The notes beneath the pieces were generated by a model that worked only from the letters and a program-made list of their open reading frames with translations, was not told the origin of the DNA and ran no database searches. From the NCBI GenBank assembly GCA_038251425.1, contig JBBSBI010000007.1, forward strand, positions 1 to 64,000: a DNA stretch of 64,000 nt, given 5' to 3'. Below are positions 7,850 to 17,292 of this stretch, in pieces. Position numbers and translations under genes: made by a program. Source of the stretch: JBBRRP01 sp038251425. GTDB lineage: Bacteria > Myxococcota_A > Polyangia > Polyangiales > Polyangiaceae. Position 1 is the first letter of the stretch. Every line of letters starts with the position of its first letter.

Positions 7850-9490
7850 ATGGCACTGGCTCCAAGTACTGAGCAACTGGATAGGTCCGGCAGCGGAAGG
7901 CTGATTTCAGCCGACAGCTGGGACCAGAGAGAAGCCGTGCGTGCCGCGGCGCATCGCGAATTGCACGCCGACGTGCTCGGCCCCGCTATCACGAAACTGA
8001 GGGATATTTCCCTGGTAACCGCGATCACCCTGGCGCTCTGGCTGAGCGTTGTCTGGGCGAACACGCTCTCGGGTGGCAGCGCGCCAAACCCTGGGCGTTC
8101 GCTCAGCCTCCGTTCGCTCGGAGCCGCGCTGGCACTTTCCGTTGCCATGTTTGCAGTCGCGAAACTGGGGGCGAGGCGCCCGCAAGTGGTCCACGACTTG
8201 GGCCATCTCTATTTGATTGGGCTGTGTTTTGCGCTCGGCCTATTTCGGCACGCTGCGCCGTGGACTGGTAGTGAATTCGCTCGACAGCTCTCACCCGTAG
8301 TTATTCCAATTCTGGTGTTCGCCTCGCTCATTCCCGCCGCACCGAAGACTGCGCTCCTCGCTTTTTTTGCAGCCGCAGCCACCGACCCCTTGGCGTTGGC
8401 ACTGCTCTATTCACACAAGCCGCTGCCTTCAGCAATCGAAGTGTTGTTCTTGGTGGCGTCTCCGTTGTTAGCTGCGAGTGTGGGATACAAGATTTCTCGC
8501 TCGGTGCATCGGCTGAGTGAGGGCATCGTGAAGGCGCGAGAAGTCGGCAGCTACCATCTTGTGGAACGCTTAGGCGTGGGCGGAATGGCCGAAGTCTGGC
8601 GGGCCGATCATCGCATGCTCGCTCGCCCCGCCGCGATCAAGCTGATCCGCCCGGAAATACTGCTGCAACACGGGCCGAGGGACGCCGAACGTTTGCTGCG
8701 GATCTTCGCCCGCGAAGCCCAAACGACGGCTTCTCTGCGCTCACCTCACACGATACAGGTCTATGACTTTGGCCTCACGCGTGAGGGAGCATTTTTTTAT
8801 GTGATGGAGTTGCTCTCTGGGCTCGATCTGAAGACGCTCGTTGAGCAATTCGGACGCCAGCCCGCCGAACGCGTCGCCTACTTGATGGCTCAGGTCTGCC
8901 ATTCGTTGGCAGAGGCACACGATCGGAACTTTGTGCATCGGGATGTGAAGCCTGCCAATATTTTTACGTGCCACTCAGGCAATGATTTCGATTTTGTGAA
9001 AGTGCTCGACTTTGGCTTAGTGATGGACCGCCATCCCACCCCCGAAGAGATTGAGGATGAACAGCGCCTGGTAGGTACGCCCATGGTGATGGCACCCGAG
9101 ATGGTGCGCTTCCAAGCGGCGGTGGACGCGCGTGCCGATCTGTATGCGCTCGGCTGTGTCGGCTATTGGCTCCTCACCGGAAAGCCGGTGTTCGAAGCCA
9201 GCACGCGCCACGATATCTTGATCATGCACGCCCACCAGAAGCCCGTTGTGCCCTCCAAGCGCATCGATGTGGTCCTGCACAGCGGTCTGGAGGGGCTGGT
9301 GATGGCCTGCCTCGAAAAGAACCCCAATCGTCGCCCACAGTCAGCACGCGAGCTCAAGGAGGGGTTGCTCGCTCTCAGCTTCGAGCACAGCTGGAGTGCG
9401 GAGCGCGCACGCCTCTGGTGGAAAAAGAACCGGCCGGACCCTGAAGAGGCCCAGCCGGAGTCTTTAGCCACAACTGGCTTGGTTACTTAG
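7850..9490 (+). CDS. Membrane-anchored Ser/Thr protein kinase with N-terminal transmembrane domain
   Basis: 546 residues from ATG 7850; a GTG at 7796 is also in frame. Residues about 45-225 contain five or six hydrophobic helices. The C-terminal half is a complete eukaryotic-type kinase: glycine loop LGVGGMAEVW near residue 240, catalytic Lys in AAIKLIRPE, HRDVKPANIF near 363, DFGLVMD, and APEM in the activation segment. Bacterial kinases of the Pkn type usually have the kinase domain first and the membrane segment after it; here the order is reversed, giving a membrane sensor-like N-terminus. The targets are unknown. Its 3' end overlaps the convergent pyrophosphatase gene by eight bases. Confidence 0.9.
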   Translation: MALAPSTEQLDRSGSGRLISADSWDQREAVRAAAHRELHADVLGPAITKLRDISLVTAITLALWLSVVWANTLSGGSAPNPGRSLSLRSLGAALALSVAMFAVAKLGARRPQVVHDLGHLYLIGLCFALGLFRHAAPWTGSEFARQLSPVVIPILVFASLIPAAPKTALLAFFAAAATDPLALALLYSHKPLPSAIEVLFLVASPLLAASVGYKISRSVHRLSEGIVKAREVGSYHLVERLGVGGMAEVWRADHRMLARPAAIKLIRPEILLQHGPRDAERLLRIFAREAQTTASLRSPHTIQVYDFGLTREGAFFYVMELLSGLDLKTLVEQFGRQPAERVAYLMAQVCHSLAEAHDRNFVHRDVKPANIFTCHSGNDFDFVKVLDFGLVMDRHPTPEEIEDEQRLVGTPMVMAPEMVRFQAAVDARADLYALGCVGYWLLTGKPVFEASTRHDILIMHAHQKPVVPSKRIDVVLHSGLEGLVMACLEKNPNRRPQSARELKEGLLALSFEHSWSAERARLWWKKNRPDPEEAQPESLATTGLVT

Positions 9491-11972
9491 AGCCAGCGGC
9501 AGCCGGCTCGTTGCTCGGGGACTCGGAGGGCTCATCATCCGAGCGGATGCGCATCGCATAGAAGCTGCGCCATACGAAGAACAACATCGCACCGAAGAAC
9601 GCCACCGCGAGCCCGATGCTCAGCTGACGGTCCAGTTCGATAGCGAGCTCAACAGCCAGCAAGCCAAACAGCGTGGTGAACTTAATGATCGGGTTGAGCG
9701 CAACGGAGGTGGTGTCCTTGAATGGATCACCCACCGTATCGCCCACGACACACGCCGCGTGAAGATCGGTTCCCTTTTCCTTGAGATCAACCTCGACCAC
9801 CTTCTTCGCGTTATCCCACGCGCCGCCGGCGTTAGCCAGGAAGAGCGCCTCGAACAGACCAAAAAGGGCGATAGAAATCAGATACCCAATGAAGAAGAAG
9901 GGCTCGACGCAGGCGAAGGCCAAGGTGCCAAAGAACACCACCAAGAAGATGTTGAACATGCCCTTTTGTGCGTACTTCGTGCAGATTTCGACCACGCGCT
10001 TGCTGTCTTCAACCGAAGCTCTCTCGGCGCTGCCGTCGAGGCGCATGTTCTTTTTGATGAACTCAACGGCACGGTAAGCGCCCGTCGAAACGGCCTGGGT
10101 GGAGGCGCCGGCAAACCAGAACACCACCGCGCCACCCGTGACGAGACCCAACAAGAAAGGAGGATGCATTATCGAGAGCATCTCCATGTTCTTGGTGAGG
10201 CCCTGCGTGAGCACCATAATGATCGAGAAAATCATCGTGGTAGCACCCACGACAGCCGTCCCGATCAACACCGGCTTGGCGGTTGCCTTGAAGGTATTGC
10301 CCGCGCCATCGTTTTCTTCGAGCAAGTGCTTGGCGCGCTCGAAGTTAACGGTGATGCCAAAGTCCTTCTTCAGCTCGGCCTCGATATTGGGAATGGTCTC
10401 GATCAAGCTGAGTTCGTAGACGGACTGAGCGTTATCGGTAACGGGGCCGTAAGAATCCACGGCGATCGTGACCGGACCCATGCCGAGGAAGCCGAAAGCA
10501 ACCAAGCCGAACGCAAAGACCGCCGGGGCAATCATGATCGTGTCCACGCCCTCGAGGCTCACGATATAGGAAACACCCATCAACGCGACAATGATGATCC
10601 CGAGCCAAAAAGCGGCAAAATTCCCCGCTGTGAGGCCGGCTAGAATATTCAGGGAGGCGCCGCCTTCGCGCGAAGCCGTGACGACCTCATCGACGTGGGC
10701 GGAACCTGTCGAGGTGAAGACCTTCACCACTTCCGGAATGATCGCTCCAGCGAGAGTTCCGCAGGAGATGATGATCGAGAGCTTCCACCAGAGCGTTCCG
10801 TCGCCAAGCTCCGGAATCAACAGATAGGAACAGAGGAAGGTGAGTCCAACCGAAACGATCGAGGTGAGCCACACGAGCTGCGTGAGGGGCTTTTCGAAGT
10901 CCATCTTGTCGGCCGTACCGTACGTGGCCTTCTGGATTAGCTCGTTCAGGAGGTAGCTGGCAGCGCTCGCGACCACCATCATGATGCGCATGGCGAAGAT
11001 CCAAACCAAGAGCTGCACTTGGACCGCTTCAGTGGGGACGGCGAGCAAGATGAACGAGATGAGAGCCACGCCGGTGACGCCGTAGGTCTCGAAACCATCG
11101 GCGCTCGGTCCAACCGAGTCGCCCGCGTTGTCGCCCGTGCAGTCCGCGATCACGCCAGGATTGCGCGCGTCGTCTTCCTTGACGCCAAACACAATCTTCA
11201 TCAGGTCCGCCCCGATGTCGGCGATCTTAGTGAAAATGCCGCCCGCGATGCGCAAGGCTGAAGCGCCCAATGACTCGCCAATCGCGAAGCCAATGAAGCA
11301 CGGACCAGCGAGGTTCCCAGGCACAAACAGCAGAATGCAGAGCATCAACAGGAGCTCGACGCTGATCAACAGCATGCCGATGCTCATGCCGGCGCGAAGC
11401 GGGATGGCGTACACCGGGAAGGGCTTACCAGCCAGACCGGCGAATGCGGTGCGCGAGTTGGCGTAGGTGTTGATGCGAATGCCGTACCAAGCCACGCCGT
11501 AGCTGCCCGCGATGCCCACTAAGCTGAAACCCAGAATGATGAGCACCCGCATGGCGTCGTTGTCCATCAGGACACCGAAATAAACGACCATGATGCTGCC
11601 GATGAACAGCTCCAGCACGAGGAGGAACTTGCCCTGGGTTATCAGGTATGTTTTGCAAGTTTCCCAGATAATCGCGCTGACTTCCTTCATCGAACGATGC
11701 GCTGGTAGGTCGCGGATTTGGCGCAATGTGAGGAAGGCAAACACGAGCCCGAGCACGCACACGATGAGCCCGTAGCTGAGCAACGTGCTGCCAGGCATAC
11801 CGAGCATCTCAACAGAGCTCAGATCGGGAACCACGAGGTTGGCCTCACCGCCGTGAACGGGAGCTTCACCGTCAGCAGCTCTCGCGAGCGATGGCCAAAA
11901 CAGCGCGACGCCGAGCACTGCGCCCAGCGCCTGCAACGACCGAGGGAACAAGGAAAAAAGCTTTGAGAACAC
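9483..11972 (-). CDS. hppA: Ion-translocating membrane pyrophosphatase, extended form
   Basis: 829 residues from GTG 11972, fixed by GGAGG seven bases upstream; the frame runs 45 codons further but without a better start. The enzyme couples pyrophosphate hydrolysis to pumping of H+ and/or Na+. Key motifs: the catalytic block KEDDARNPGVIADCTGDNAGDSVG, VDSYGPVTDNA, GGAWDNAKK and DTVGDPFKDTTS. At the site that separates K+-dependent from K+-independent enzymes it reads GNTFKATAKP; Lys at that place is the K+-independent hallmark, although the rest of the motif is unusual. It begins with a signal-peptide-like stretch and an extra N-terminal segment, and is longer than most family members. Confidence 0.92.
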   Translation of the reverse strand: MFSKLFSLFPRSLQALGAVLGVALFWPSLARAADGEAPVHGGEANLVVPDLSSVEMLGMPGSTLLSYGLIVCVLGLVFAFLTLRQIRDLPAHRSMKEVSAIIWETCKTYLITQGKFLLVLELFIGSIMVVYFGVLMDNDAMRVLIILGFSLVGIAGSYGVAWYGIRINTYANSRTAFAGLAGKPFPVYAIPLRAGMSIGMLLISVELLLMLCILLFVPGNLAGPCFIGFAIGESLGASALRIAGGIFTKIADIGADLMKIVFGVKEDDARNPGVIADCTGDNAGDSVGPSADGFETYGVTGVALISFILLAVPTEAVQVQLLVWIFAMRIMMVVASAASYLLNELIQKATYGTADKMDFEKPLTQLVWLTSIVSVGLTFLCSYLLIPELGDGTLWWKLSIIISCGTLAGAIIPEVVKVFTSTGSAHVDEVVTASREGGASLNILAGLTAGNFAAFWLGIIIVALMGVSYIVSLEGVDTIMIAPAVFAFGLVAFGFLGMGPVTIAVDSYGPVTDNAQSVYELSLIETIPNIEAELKKDFGITVNFERAKHLLEENDGAGNTFKATAKPVLIGTAVVGATTMIFSIIMVLTQGLTKNMEMLSIMHPPFLLGLVTGGAVVFWFAGASTQAVSTGAYRAVEFIKKNMRLDGSAERASVEDSKRVVEICTKYAQKGMFNIFLVVFFGTLAFACVEPFFFIGYLISIALFGLFEALFLANAGGAWDNAKKVVEVDLKEKGTDLHAACVVGDTVGDPFKDTTSVALNPIIKFTTLFGLLAVELAIELDRQLSIGLAVAFFGAMLFFVWRSFYAMRIRSDDEPSESPSNEPAAAGSK

Positions 11973-12228
11973 TAAGAAACCTCCACACAACCAGCACCAA
12001 ACCAGAACCAGCCAGAGGCGGCTCAAGAAGCGTGCTTCGAGGGCCGGCAGCGGTAGTTCAGGGGGCGGACTAGAGCAGGATCGGGGCAGGGTGCAAGGGC
12101 TTCCCACCTTGAAACACGGGCCTTTGCGCTAGCCGGGGGTTTCTTGGCCAAATTCTGACGCGGCTGGGCGAATTCTGCGACATGCCCGGTGGTGCTGCGG
12201 TAGGAATGCCAGGCCTTAGAATCCGAGT

Positions 12229-13467
12229 ATGAGCGCGTCGCCGAAACTGGATCCGAGCGCAGAAGTGCTCCGCGTGGTGGGAGCCGGACCGCGTTCCACA
12301 CTGAAGAGGCTTGTCCCAGCGCTGCTCACACTGTTGGTGTTGGGAGTTCTTACAGTCGGAGTCATCCTCTGGCGCAAGAACCAAGCTGCCGCGGGGCCAG
12401 TCTTTGAAAGTGCCCTCGTGCAACGCACGGACATTCAAGTCACCGTTCGAGCAACGGGCACGCTGCAAACTCTGACGACGGTCGAGGTCGGTGCCGAAGT
12501 CACGGGGCGTTTACTCAAAGTGAACGTCGAGACGAATGATGTCGTGAAGCGCGGGCAAGTGCTGGCGGAGATTGACCCGGAGCAACTGCGAGCTGCCGTC
12601 GAACAATCAGCCGCTCAGGTTATCTCTTCGGAAGCGGCGATCCTGCTGGCGAAGGCTACCTTAACGGAGAGTCAGGCTTCGTTTCAGCGCAGCCAGCGTA
12701 TGCTGAAAGAGGGCGTCGCTTCGCAATCCGAAGCTGAAGCTTCCACGGCCGGCCTTGGGCGCGCAGAAGCGAATCTGAAGAGTGCCAAAGCGAATGCTTC
12801 ATTGGCACAGGCCTCGCTGAGATCTGCGCAATCAAGGCTCGGAAAGACCACGATTGTATCCCCCATCGATGGCGTCGTGCTCTCGAAATTGGTGGAACCC
12901 GGTCAAACGGTGACAGCTGGTTTTTCAACTCCAGTTCTCTTTCGCTTGGCCCAAGATCTCACACGCATGCGCCTCACGGTCGATGTCGATGAAGCCGACG
13001 TGGGGCGGGTTCATGAGGGCGCTCGCGCCACGTTCACGGTAGAGGCTTACCCGGAGCGGACCTTTGAGTCTCGCGTGCTCTCACTCTACAACGAGCCGAA
13101 GACATCGCAGAATGTGGTGACGTATCAAGCAGTGCTCGAGGTGGACAATGGCTCTAAGCTCCTCAAGCCAGGCATGACCTGCACAGCGACCATCATTTCA
13201 GAAACGCGCCCGCACGTGCTCAGTGTTCCCAATGCCGCGCTCAGATTCACGCCGCCAATACCCGCCGCGGGGTTTGCTGGAGCGCCCAAGAAGGCAGGCT
13301 TGGCAGGCGATAAAAGCCACCGTGTGTGGGTACCAAGTCCGAATGGGCCGAGCGCGATCACGCTCAAGATCGGGGCCTCCGACGGCGCGCGCACGGAGAT
13401 TATCGAGCCTGTTCCTGGGCTTTCTGAGGGTAAGCCGGTGCTCGTGGATGTGAAGGAACCCCATTGA
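12229..13467 (+). CDS. Periplasmic adaptor (membrane-fusion) protein, MacA/HlyD type
   Basis: 412 residues from ATG 12229. One N-terminal membrane anchor (residues about 25-45, LLTLLVLGVLTVGVIL) is followed by the lipoyl/barrel-sandwich half TTVEVGAEVTGRLLKVNVETND, a long helical hairpin rich in Ala/Ser/Gln (about 120-200), the second lipoyl half IVSPIDGVVLSKLVEPGQTV, and a beta-barrel domain. It links an inner-membrane ABC transporter to an outer-membrane channel. It is the first gene of a three-gene operon with the ATPase and permease that follow, each overlapping the next by a few bases. No TolC homologue is in the window. The exported substrate is unknown; macrolides or a peptide are possible. 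Confidence 0.9.
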   Translation: MSASPKLDPSAEVLRVVGAGPRSTLKRLVPALLTLLVLGVLTVGVILWRKNQAAAGPVFESALVQRTDIQVTVRATGTLQTLTTVEVGAEVTGRLLKVNVETNDVVKRGQVLAEIDPEQLRAAVEQSAAQVISSEAAILLAKATLTESQASFQRSQRMLKEGVASQSEAEASTAGLGRAEANLKSAKANASLAQASLRSAQSRLGKTTIVSPIDGVVLSKLVEPGQTVTAGFSTPVLFRLAQDLTRMRLTVDVDEADVGRVHEGARATFTVEAYPERTFESRVLSLYNEPKTSQNVVTYQAVLEVDNGSKLLKPGMTCTATIISETRPHVLSVPNAALRFTPPIPAAGFAGAPKKAGLAGDKSHRVWVPSPNGPSAITLKIGASDGARTEIIEPVPGLSEGKPVLVDVKEPH

Positions 13468-14177
13468 TGTCGAGCGCACCGGGGGCCGTGCCTTTGGTGG
13501 AGCTCCGGGCCGTCTCGCGGATCTACGGCAAGGCCGATTCCGAGGTGCGCGCACTCGATGCCGTCAGCTGCAGCATTGAAGACGGAGAATTTGTTGCCGT
13601 TACCGGGGCGAGCGGTTCGGGAAAGAGCACTTGCCTGAACATGCTCGGCTGCCTCGATGTGCCCAGTGCCGGCGAATACCTGTTTCGCGGCGTCAACGTG
13701 GGTGCGCTCTCGGCTGATCAGTTGGCGCTCCTGCGCCGCAATTATCTGGGATTTGTATTTCAGGGTTTCAATCTCCTGGGGCGCACGAGCGCGCTTGAAA
13801 ATGTTGAATTGCCGTTAGTCTACCGCCGCCTGGGCAGTAAAGAACGCCGATTGCTAGCACTTCAGGCTTTGGAGGAAGTGGGGCTTCGAGATCGTGCCTT
13901 GCATACGCCGGCCGAATTGTCTGGAGGGCAACAGCAGCGCGTCGCCATTGCCCGGGCCATGGTGAGCAAGCCCCAGATGTTGCTCGCCGACGAACCCACG
14001 GGCAATCTAGATTCGGCCAAAAAGGCTGATATTATGCAGCTTTTAGTAAAGCTCAATCAGACTCGCCAACTGACGATCGTGATGGTGACGCACGAACACG
14101 ATATCGCACAATACGCGACGCGCATCATTGTCTTCACCGATGGTCGCATCACCGACGATAGGAAAACGGGCCGATGA
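13467..14177 (+). CDS. ABC transporter ATP-binding protein, MacB/LolD type
   Basis: 236 residues from ATG 13467, which shares one base with the adaptor stop; a TTG one codon earlier is the alternative. All ABC motifs are intact: Walker A GASGSGKST near residue 50, Q-loop FVFQGFNLL, signature LSGGQQQRVAIARAM, Walker B MLLADEPTGNLDS and switch His in VTHEHD. The MacB/LolD subfamily powers mechanotransmission-type transport of lipoproteins, peptides or drugs. It forms an operon with the adaptor before it and the permease after it (ATGA overlap at 14174). Confidence 0.93.
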   Translation: MSSAPGAVPLVELRAVSRIYGKADSEVRALDAVSCSIEDGEFVAVTGASGSGKSTCLNMLGCLDVPSAGEYLFRGVNVGALSADQLALLRRNYLGFVFQGFNLLGRTSALENVELPLVYRRLGSKERRLLALQALEEVGLRDRALHTPAELSGGQQQRVAIARAMVSKPQMLLADEPTGNLDSAKKADIMQLLVKLNQTRQLTIVMVTHEHDIAQYATRIIVFTDGRITDDRKTGR

Positions 14178-15376
14178 TTTGGGCAACCATCATCATGGCC
14201 TTGCGTGAGATCCGCCGCAACACGCTGCGCTCCGTCCTCACAACCCTGGGCATCGTGATCGGAGTGGCTTCCGTGATCGCTATGGTAACGCTCGGGCGTG
14301 GCGCGACAGCAAAGATCACCCAAGAGATCTCAGGTATGGGGACCAATCTCCTGATCGTGGCTCCAGGCAGTGACCGGCGGGGTCCCACAGCCGCTTCGGC
14401 GACAGCGTTGAAGCTCGAAGATGCCACTGCGATCCGACGCGACGTGCAAGCGGTGGCGGAGGTCGCACCCACGGCCAGCCGTGGGGTGTTGGCCGTGTTT
14501 GGAAACAAGAATTGGAATACCGTGGCCAATGGTTCGACCAATGAGTACTTCAGCGTGCGGCGTTTCGTGCTGGCCGAGGGTGAGCTGTTTTCAGAGACTC
14601 AACTCAAAGGATCTTTAGCGTGCGTGCTCGGTGCCACGGTTAGAAAAGAGCTGTTTGGAAGTTTGGATCCGCTGGGCGCGTCGATTCGCGTGGGTTCTGC
14701 GGCGTGCCTGGTGACGGGTGTGCTGGTTGCCAAGGGGCCTTCTACCTTTGGGCAAGATCAGGACGATTTTATCGTCATGCCACTTTTGGCATTCCAGCGT
14801 CGCATCTCAGGGAACACTGACGTGGGCACCGTATTTGTAAGTGCCAAGAGCGACCAAGTCACCATCAAGGCAAAACAGCAAATCGAGCTATTGATGCGGG
14901 AGCGGCGTCACATCGCTGAAGGCCAAGCCAATGATTTCACGGTGCAAGACATGCAGGAAATCAGCAGCATGCTCGGCCGAATCACTGGATCGCTCACGGC
15001 ACTTTTAGGAGCTATCGCTGGCGTGAGCCTGCTCGTCGGTGGGATCGGAATCATGAATATCATGCTAGTGTCAGTGACGGAGCGAACGCGCGAGATCGGC
15101 ATTCGCCTCTCAATTGGAGCTCGTGGCAAAGAAGTGCTACTCCAGTTCTTAATTGAAGCGGTCACGCTTTCAATTCTTGGGGGTGCACTCGGTGTCGCCG
15201 TGGGTCTGCTCGCTTCTTTTATGGGCGCACGCGCACTCAACCTGCCATTTGCCGTTGTGCCTGAGATCATCGGTGTCGCATTTGTGTTCTCCGCGACGGT
15301 TGGCGTGGCGTTTGGCTTCTTTCCTGCGCGAAAAGCCTCGCGCATGAATCCGATCGAGGCACTGCGGCACGAATAG
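14174..15376 (+). CDS. ABC transporter permease, MacB type
   Basis: 400 residues, start ATG 14174 overlapping the ATPase stop (ATGA). It has the MacB-like plan: one N-terminal membrane helix (TLRSVLTTLGIVIGVASVIAM), a large periplasmic domain (residues about 45-270), then three C-terminal helices from near residue 275 with the conserved GGIGIMNIMLVSVTERTREIGIR and ARKASRMNPIEALRHE blocks. With the two genes before it this completes a tripartite pump's inner-membrane part. The outer-membrane partner must be encoded elsewhere. Substrate not evident. Confidence 0.93.
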   Translation: MIWATIIMALREIRRNTLRSVLTTLGIVIGVASVIAMVTLGRGATAKITQEISGMGTNLLIVAPGSDRRGPTAASATALKLEDATAIRRDVQAVAEVAPTASRGVLAVFGNKNWNTVANGSTNEYFSVRRFVLAEGELFSETQLKGSLACVLGATVRKELFGSLDPLGASIRVGSAACLVTGVLVAKGPSTFGQDQDDFIVMPLLAFQRRISGNTDVGTVFVSAKSDQVTIKAKQQIELLMRERRHIAEGQANDFTVQDMQEISSMLGRITGSLTALLGAIAGVSLLVGGIGIMNIMLVSVTERTREIGIRLSIGARGKEVLLQFLIEAVTLSILGGALGVAVGLLASFMGARALNLPFAVVPEIIGVAFVFSATVGVAFGFFPARKASRMNPIEALRHE

Positions 15377-15431
15377 GGAGCGGGGATTTGGAGTGCAATT
15401 GGTGGGTGCGAGGGGTTCGTGCGCGGATTAG

Positions 15432-15453
15432 GATAGTAAGCATGACAACTATC
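15432..15453. promoter_or_regulatory. Imperfect palindrome around the start codon of the FGE-like gene
   Basis: A 22-base site with half-sites GATAGT and ACTATC surrounds the ATG at 15442. It matches 19 of 22 bases of a perfect palindrome at 29997-30018. It could be an operator or an RNA hairpin covering the start; it may also be chance. Confidence 0.3.
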
Positions 15454-16479
15454 TGGAGCGCGGCGCGGGAGGGATGCTCTGGCGGATTGGTGTCGCGTTT
15501 CTCTGTGTCGCTTAGCCAAACGGGGGCGTGGCTAGCATTGGCCGTGCTGGGTGCGGCGTGCAGCGGCCCCCCCGCGCAACCTTCAACAGTTGCGACGGCG
15601 ACACCTCCGAGTTGCACCGATCTCCCAAAAACCTGTGGCGCACTCAGCGCTGGGGATTGCTGCGAGAGTTTGCCGGTACCCGGTGGCAGCTTCCTTCGCA
15701 ACAATGATGCCGCGCTACAGGCCACTGTTTCTGCTTTTCACTTGGACAAGTACGAGGTCAACGTTGGCCGTTTCCGGAAATTTGTGTCGGAATTTAATAC
15801 CTGGCGTGCTGCCGGTAACCCGAGCGTCGGGTTCGGGCAACATCCGCTGATCCCGAAGTCGGGTTGGATGGCTGATTGGACGCAATTTCTGCCAGAAAGC
15901 ACCGAGCGTTTCGGCTTGGCACTGCGCTGCGATAGGCAGAGTCAAACTTGGACGACGGAGCCCGGCGCCAACGAAACGCGTCCGATCAACTGCGTGAATT
16001 GGTACGAAGCCTTCGCCTTCTGCGCCTGGGATGGCGGCCGCCTGCCAACGTTGGCAGAGTGGAACTTCGCAGCGACGGCTGGCAATGAGCAACGAGAGTA
16101 TCCGTGGTCGGTGCCAGCCACGGACACCACGATCACTCCCGATTATGCCAGCTACTATTCCATGGGGGATTGTTGGGGTGATGGGCAACCAGGCTGCGGC
16201 CTCAGCGATTTTCTGAATGTGGGTAGCAAGCCTTTGGGCGATGGGAAGTATGGGCAAGCCGATCTCGCGGGGAATGTGCGAGAATGGGCTTTGGATTGGG
16301 CGCGCGCCTTTCCGATGCCCTGCAACGATTGCTCAAATCTTGAATCAGGCGAGCTGCGTGTGTTGCGGGGCGGCGCTTGGAACAATGTAGCTGATCTGGT
16401 CAAGTCCTCAGCAATCTTGGAGGATTATCCGGCGAATCATTATTTTGTGATTGGCCTGCGCTGTGCTCGCAACCAGTGA
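15442..16479 (+). CDS. Formylglycine-generating-enzyme-like (SUMF1 domain) lipoprotein
   Basis: 345 residues from ATG 15442, preferred over an in-frame start at 15388 because a hydrophobic signal with lipobox LGAAC follows closely. The FGE-sulfatase domain runs from about residue 90 to the end: VPGGSF, FHLDKYEVNVGRFRKF, PINCVNWYEAFAFCAWDGGRLPT, EWNFAATAG, GNVREWALDW, and RVLRGGAWNN...GLRCAR. True FGE converts Cys to formylglycine in sulfatases; many lipoproteins of this fold in myxobacteria are probably binding or structural proteins rather than oxidases. No sulfatase is nearby. It converges on the esterase at 16489 with nine bases between. Confidence 0.85.
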   Translation: MTTIWSAAREGCSGGLVSRFSVSLSQTGAWLALAVLGAACSGPPAQPSTVATATPPSCTDLPKTCGALSAGDCCESLPVPGGSFLRNNDAALQATVSAFHLDKYEVNVGRFRKFVSEFNTWRAAGNPSVGFGQHPLIPKSGWMADWTQFLPESTERFGLALRCDRQSQTWTTEPGANETRPINCVNWYEAFAFCAWDGGRLPTLAEWNFAATAGNEQREYPWSVPATDTTITPDYASYYSMGDCWGDGQPGCGLSDFLNVGSKPLGDGKYGQADLAGNVREWALDWARAFPMPCNDCSNLESGELRVLRGGAWNNVADLVKSSAILEDYPANHYFVIGLRCARNQ

Positions 16480-16488
16480 GAAGCTGCG

Positions 16489-17259
16489 TTACGCGCCCGG
16501 TGCAAAGCCCATCCATTCGAGCACATGCCGGATTTGGCGATCCCAGTAGTCCCAGGTGTGCCCAAACCCAGGATGCTCCTCGTACGTTAGCTCAACGCCG
16601 AGTTCTTGAGCGTGGCGCCGAAAGCGTACGTTCTGGTCGTAAAGAAAATCGCTAGTGCCGCAGCACTGGTAGAGTCGAGGCTTGACTCCTTCGTGGGCTG
16701 CAAATTCACGGGCAAGCGCAAATAGGTCTTCCGGTGCTGTCAGCTGCGCGATGTCGCCAAAAATGCGCAGATATTCGGATTTATCGAGCGCCGTCCCATC
16801 CTGATAGCGCTGGCGAATATCGGTCGCTGGCGAGAGCGCTGCCGCTGCCGCAAACTTATCGGGCTCCAGCATGGCGAGCTTGAGCGCGCCGTAGCCGCCC
16901 ATCGAGAGGCCTGCCACAAAGTTATCCTCCCGGCGCGCGGAAAGCCGAAAGAGCTCACGCGCCACCTCCGGCAGCTCATCGTTCACAAACTCGAAATAAC
17001 GTCCACCTTGCTGCATGTCGGTGTAAAAGCTGCGATGCACGTTGGGCATCACCACCGCCAGGCCCGTGGGACGCACGTAACGCTCAATCGCAGTCCAGCG
17101 CTGCCAGACCGTGTGGTCATCCGAGCGCCCATGCAAGAGATAGAGCGTGGGATGGCCATCACCACCCCGGGATATTTGCGACCCCTGGGGCAGGATCACG
17201 TCCATCGAAGTCCACAGACCAAGGGCTTCAGAAAAGAAATCGCAACGGATGAGGGCCAT
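16489..17259 (-). CDS. Alpha/beta-hydrolase esterase, tributyrin-esterase type (copy 2)
   Basis: 256 residues from ATG 17259. It is a clear paralogue of the protein at 2967-3719: same start (MALI..DFFSE.LG), LYLLHGRSDDHTVW, MPNVHRSFYTDM, nucleophile Ser in GLSMGGYGALKLAM, FLYDQN and a His in HPGFGHTWDYWD, and the same ending LEWMGF.P. This copy keeps the fuller consensus near the catalytic His (GHTWDYWD against THNWAYCD in copy 1) and has a five-residue insert near position 27. There is no signal peptide. It probably hydrolyses short acyl esters in the cytoplasm; substrate unknown. Confidence 0.82.
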   Translation of the reverse strand: MALIRCDFFSEALGLWTSMDVILPQGSQISRGGDGHPTLYLLHGRSDDHTVWQRWTAIERYVRPTGLAVVMPNVHRSFYTDMQQGGRYFEFVNDELPEVARELFRLSARREDNFVAGLSMGGYGALKLAMLEPDKFAAAAALSPATDIRQRYQDGTALDKSEYLRIFGDIAQLTAPEDLFALAREFAAHEGVKPRLYQCCGTSDFLYDQNVRFRRHAQELGVELTYEEHPGFGHTWDYWDRQIRHVLEWMGFAPGA

Positions 17260-17292
17260 TTGAGGCGGGTGGCTTAACGCACTCGGCGGCTA

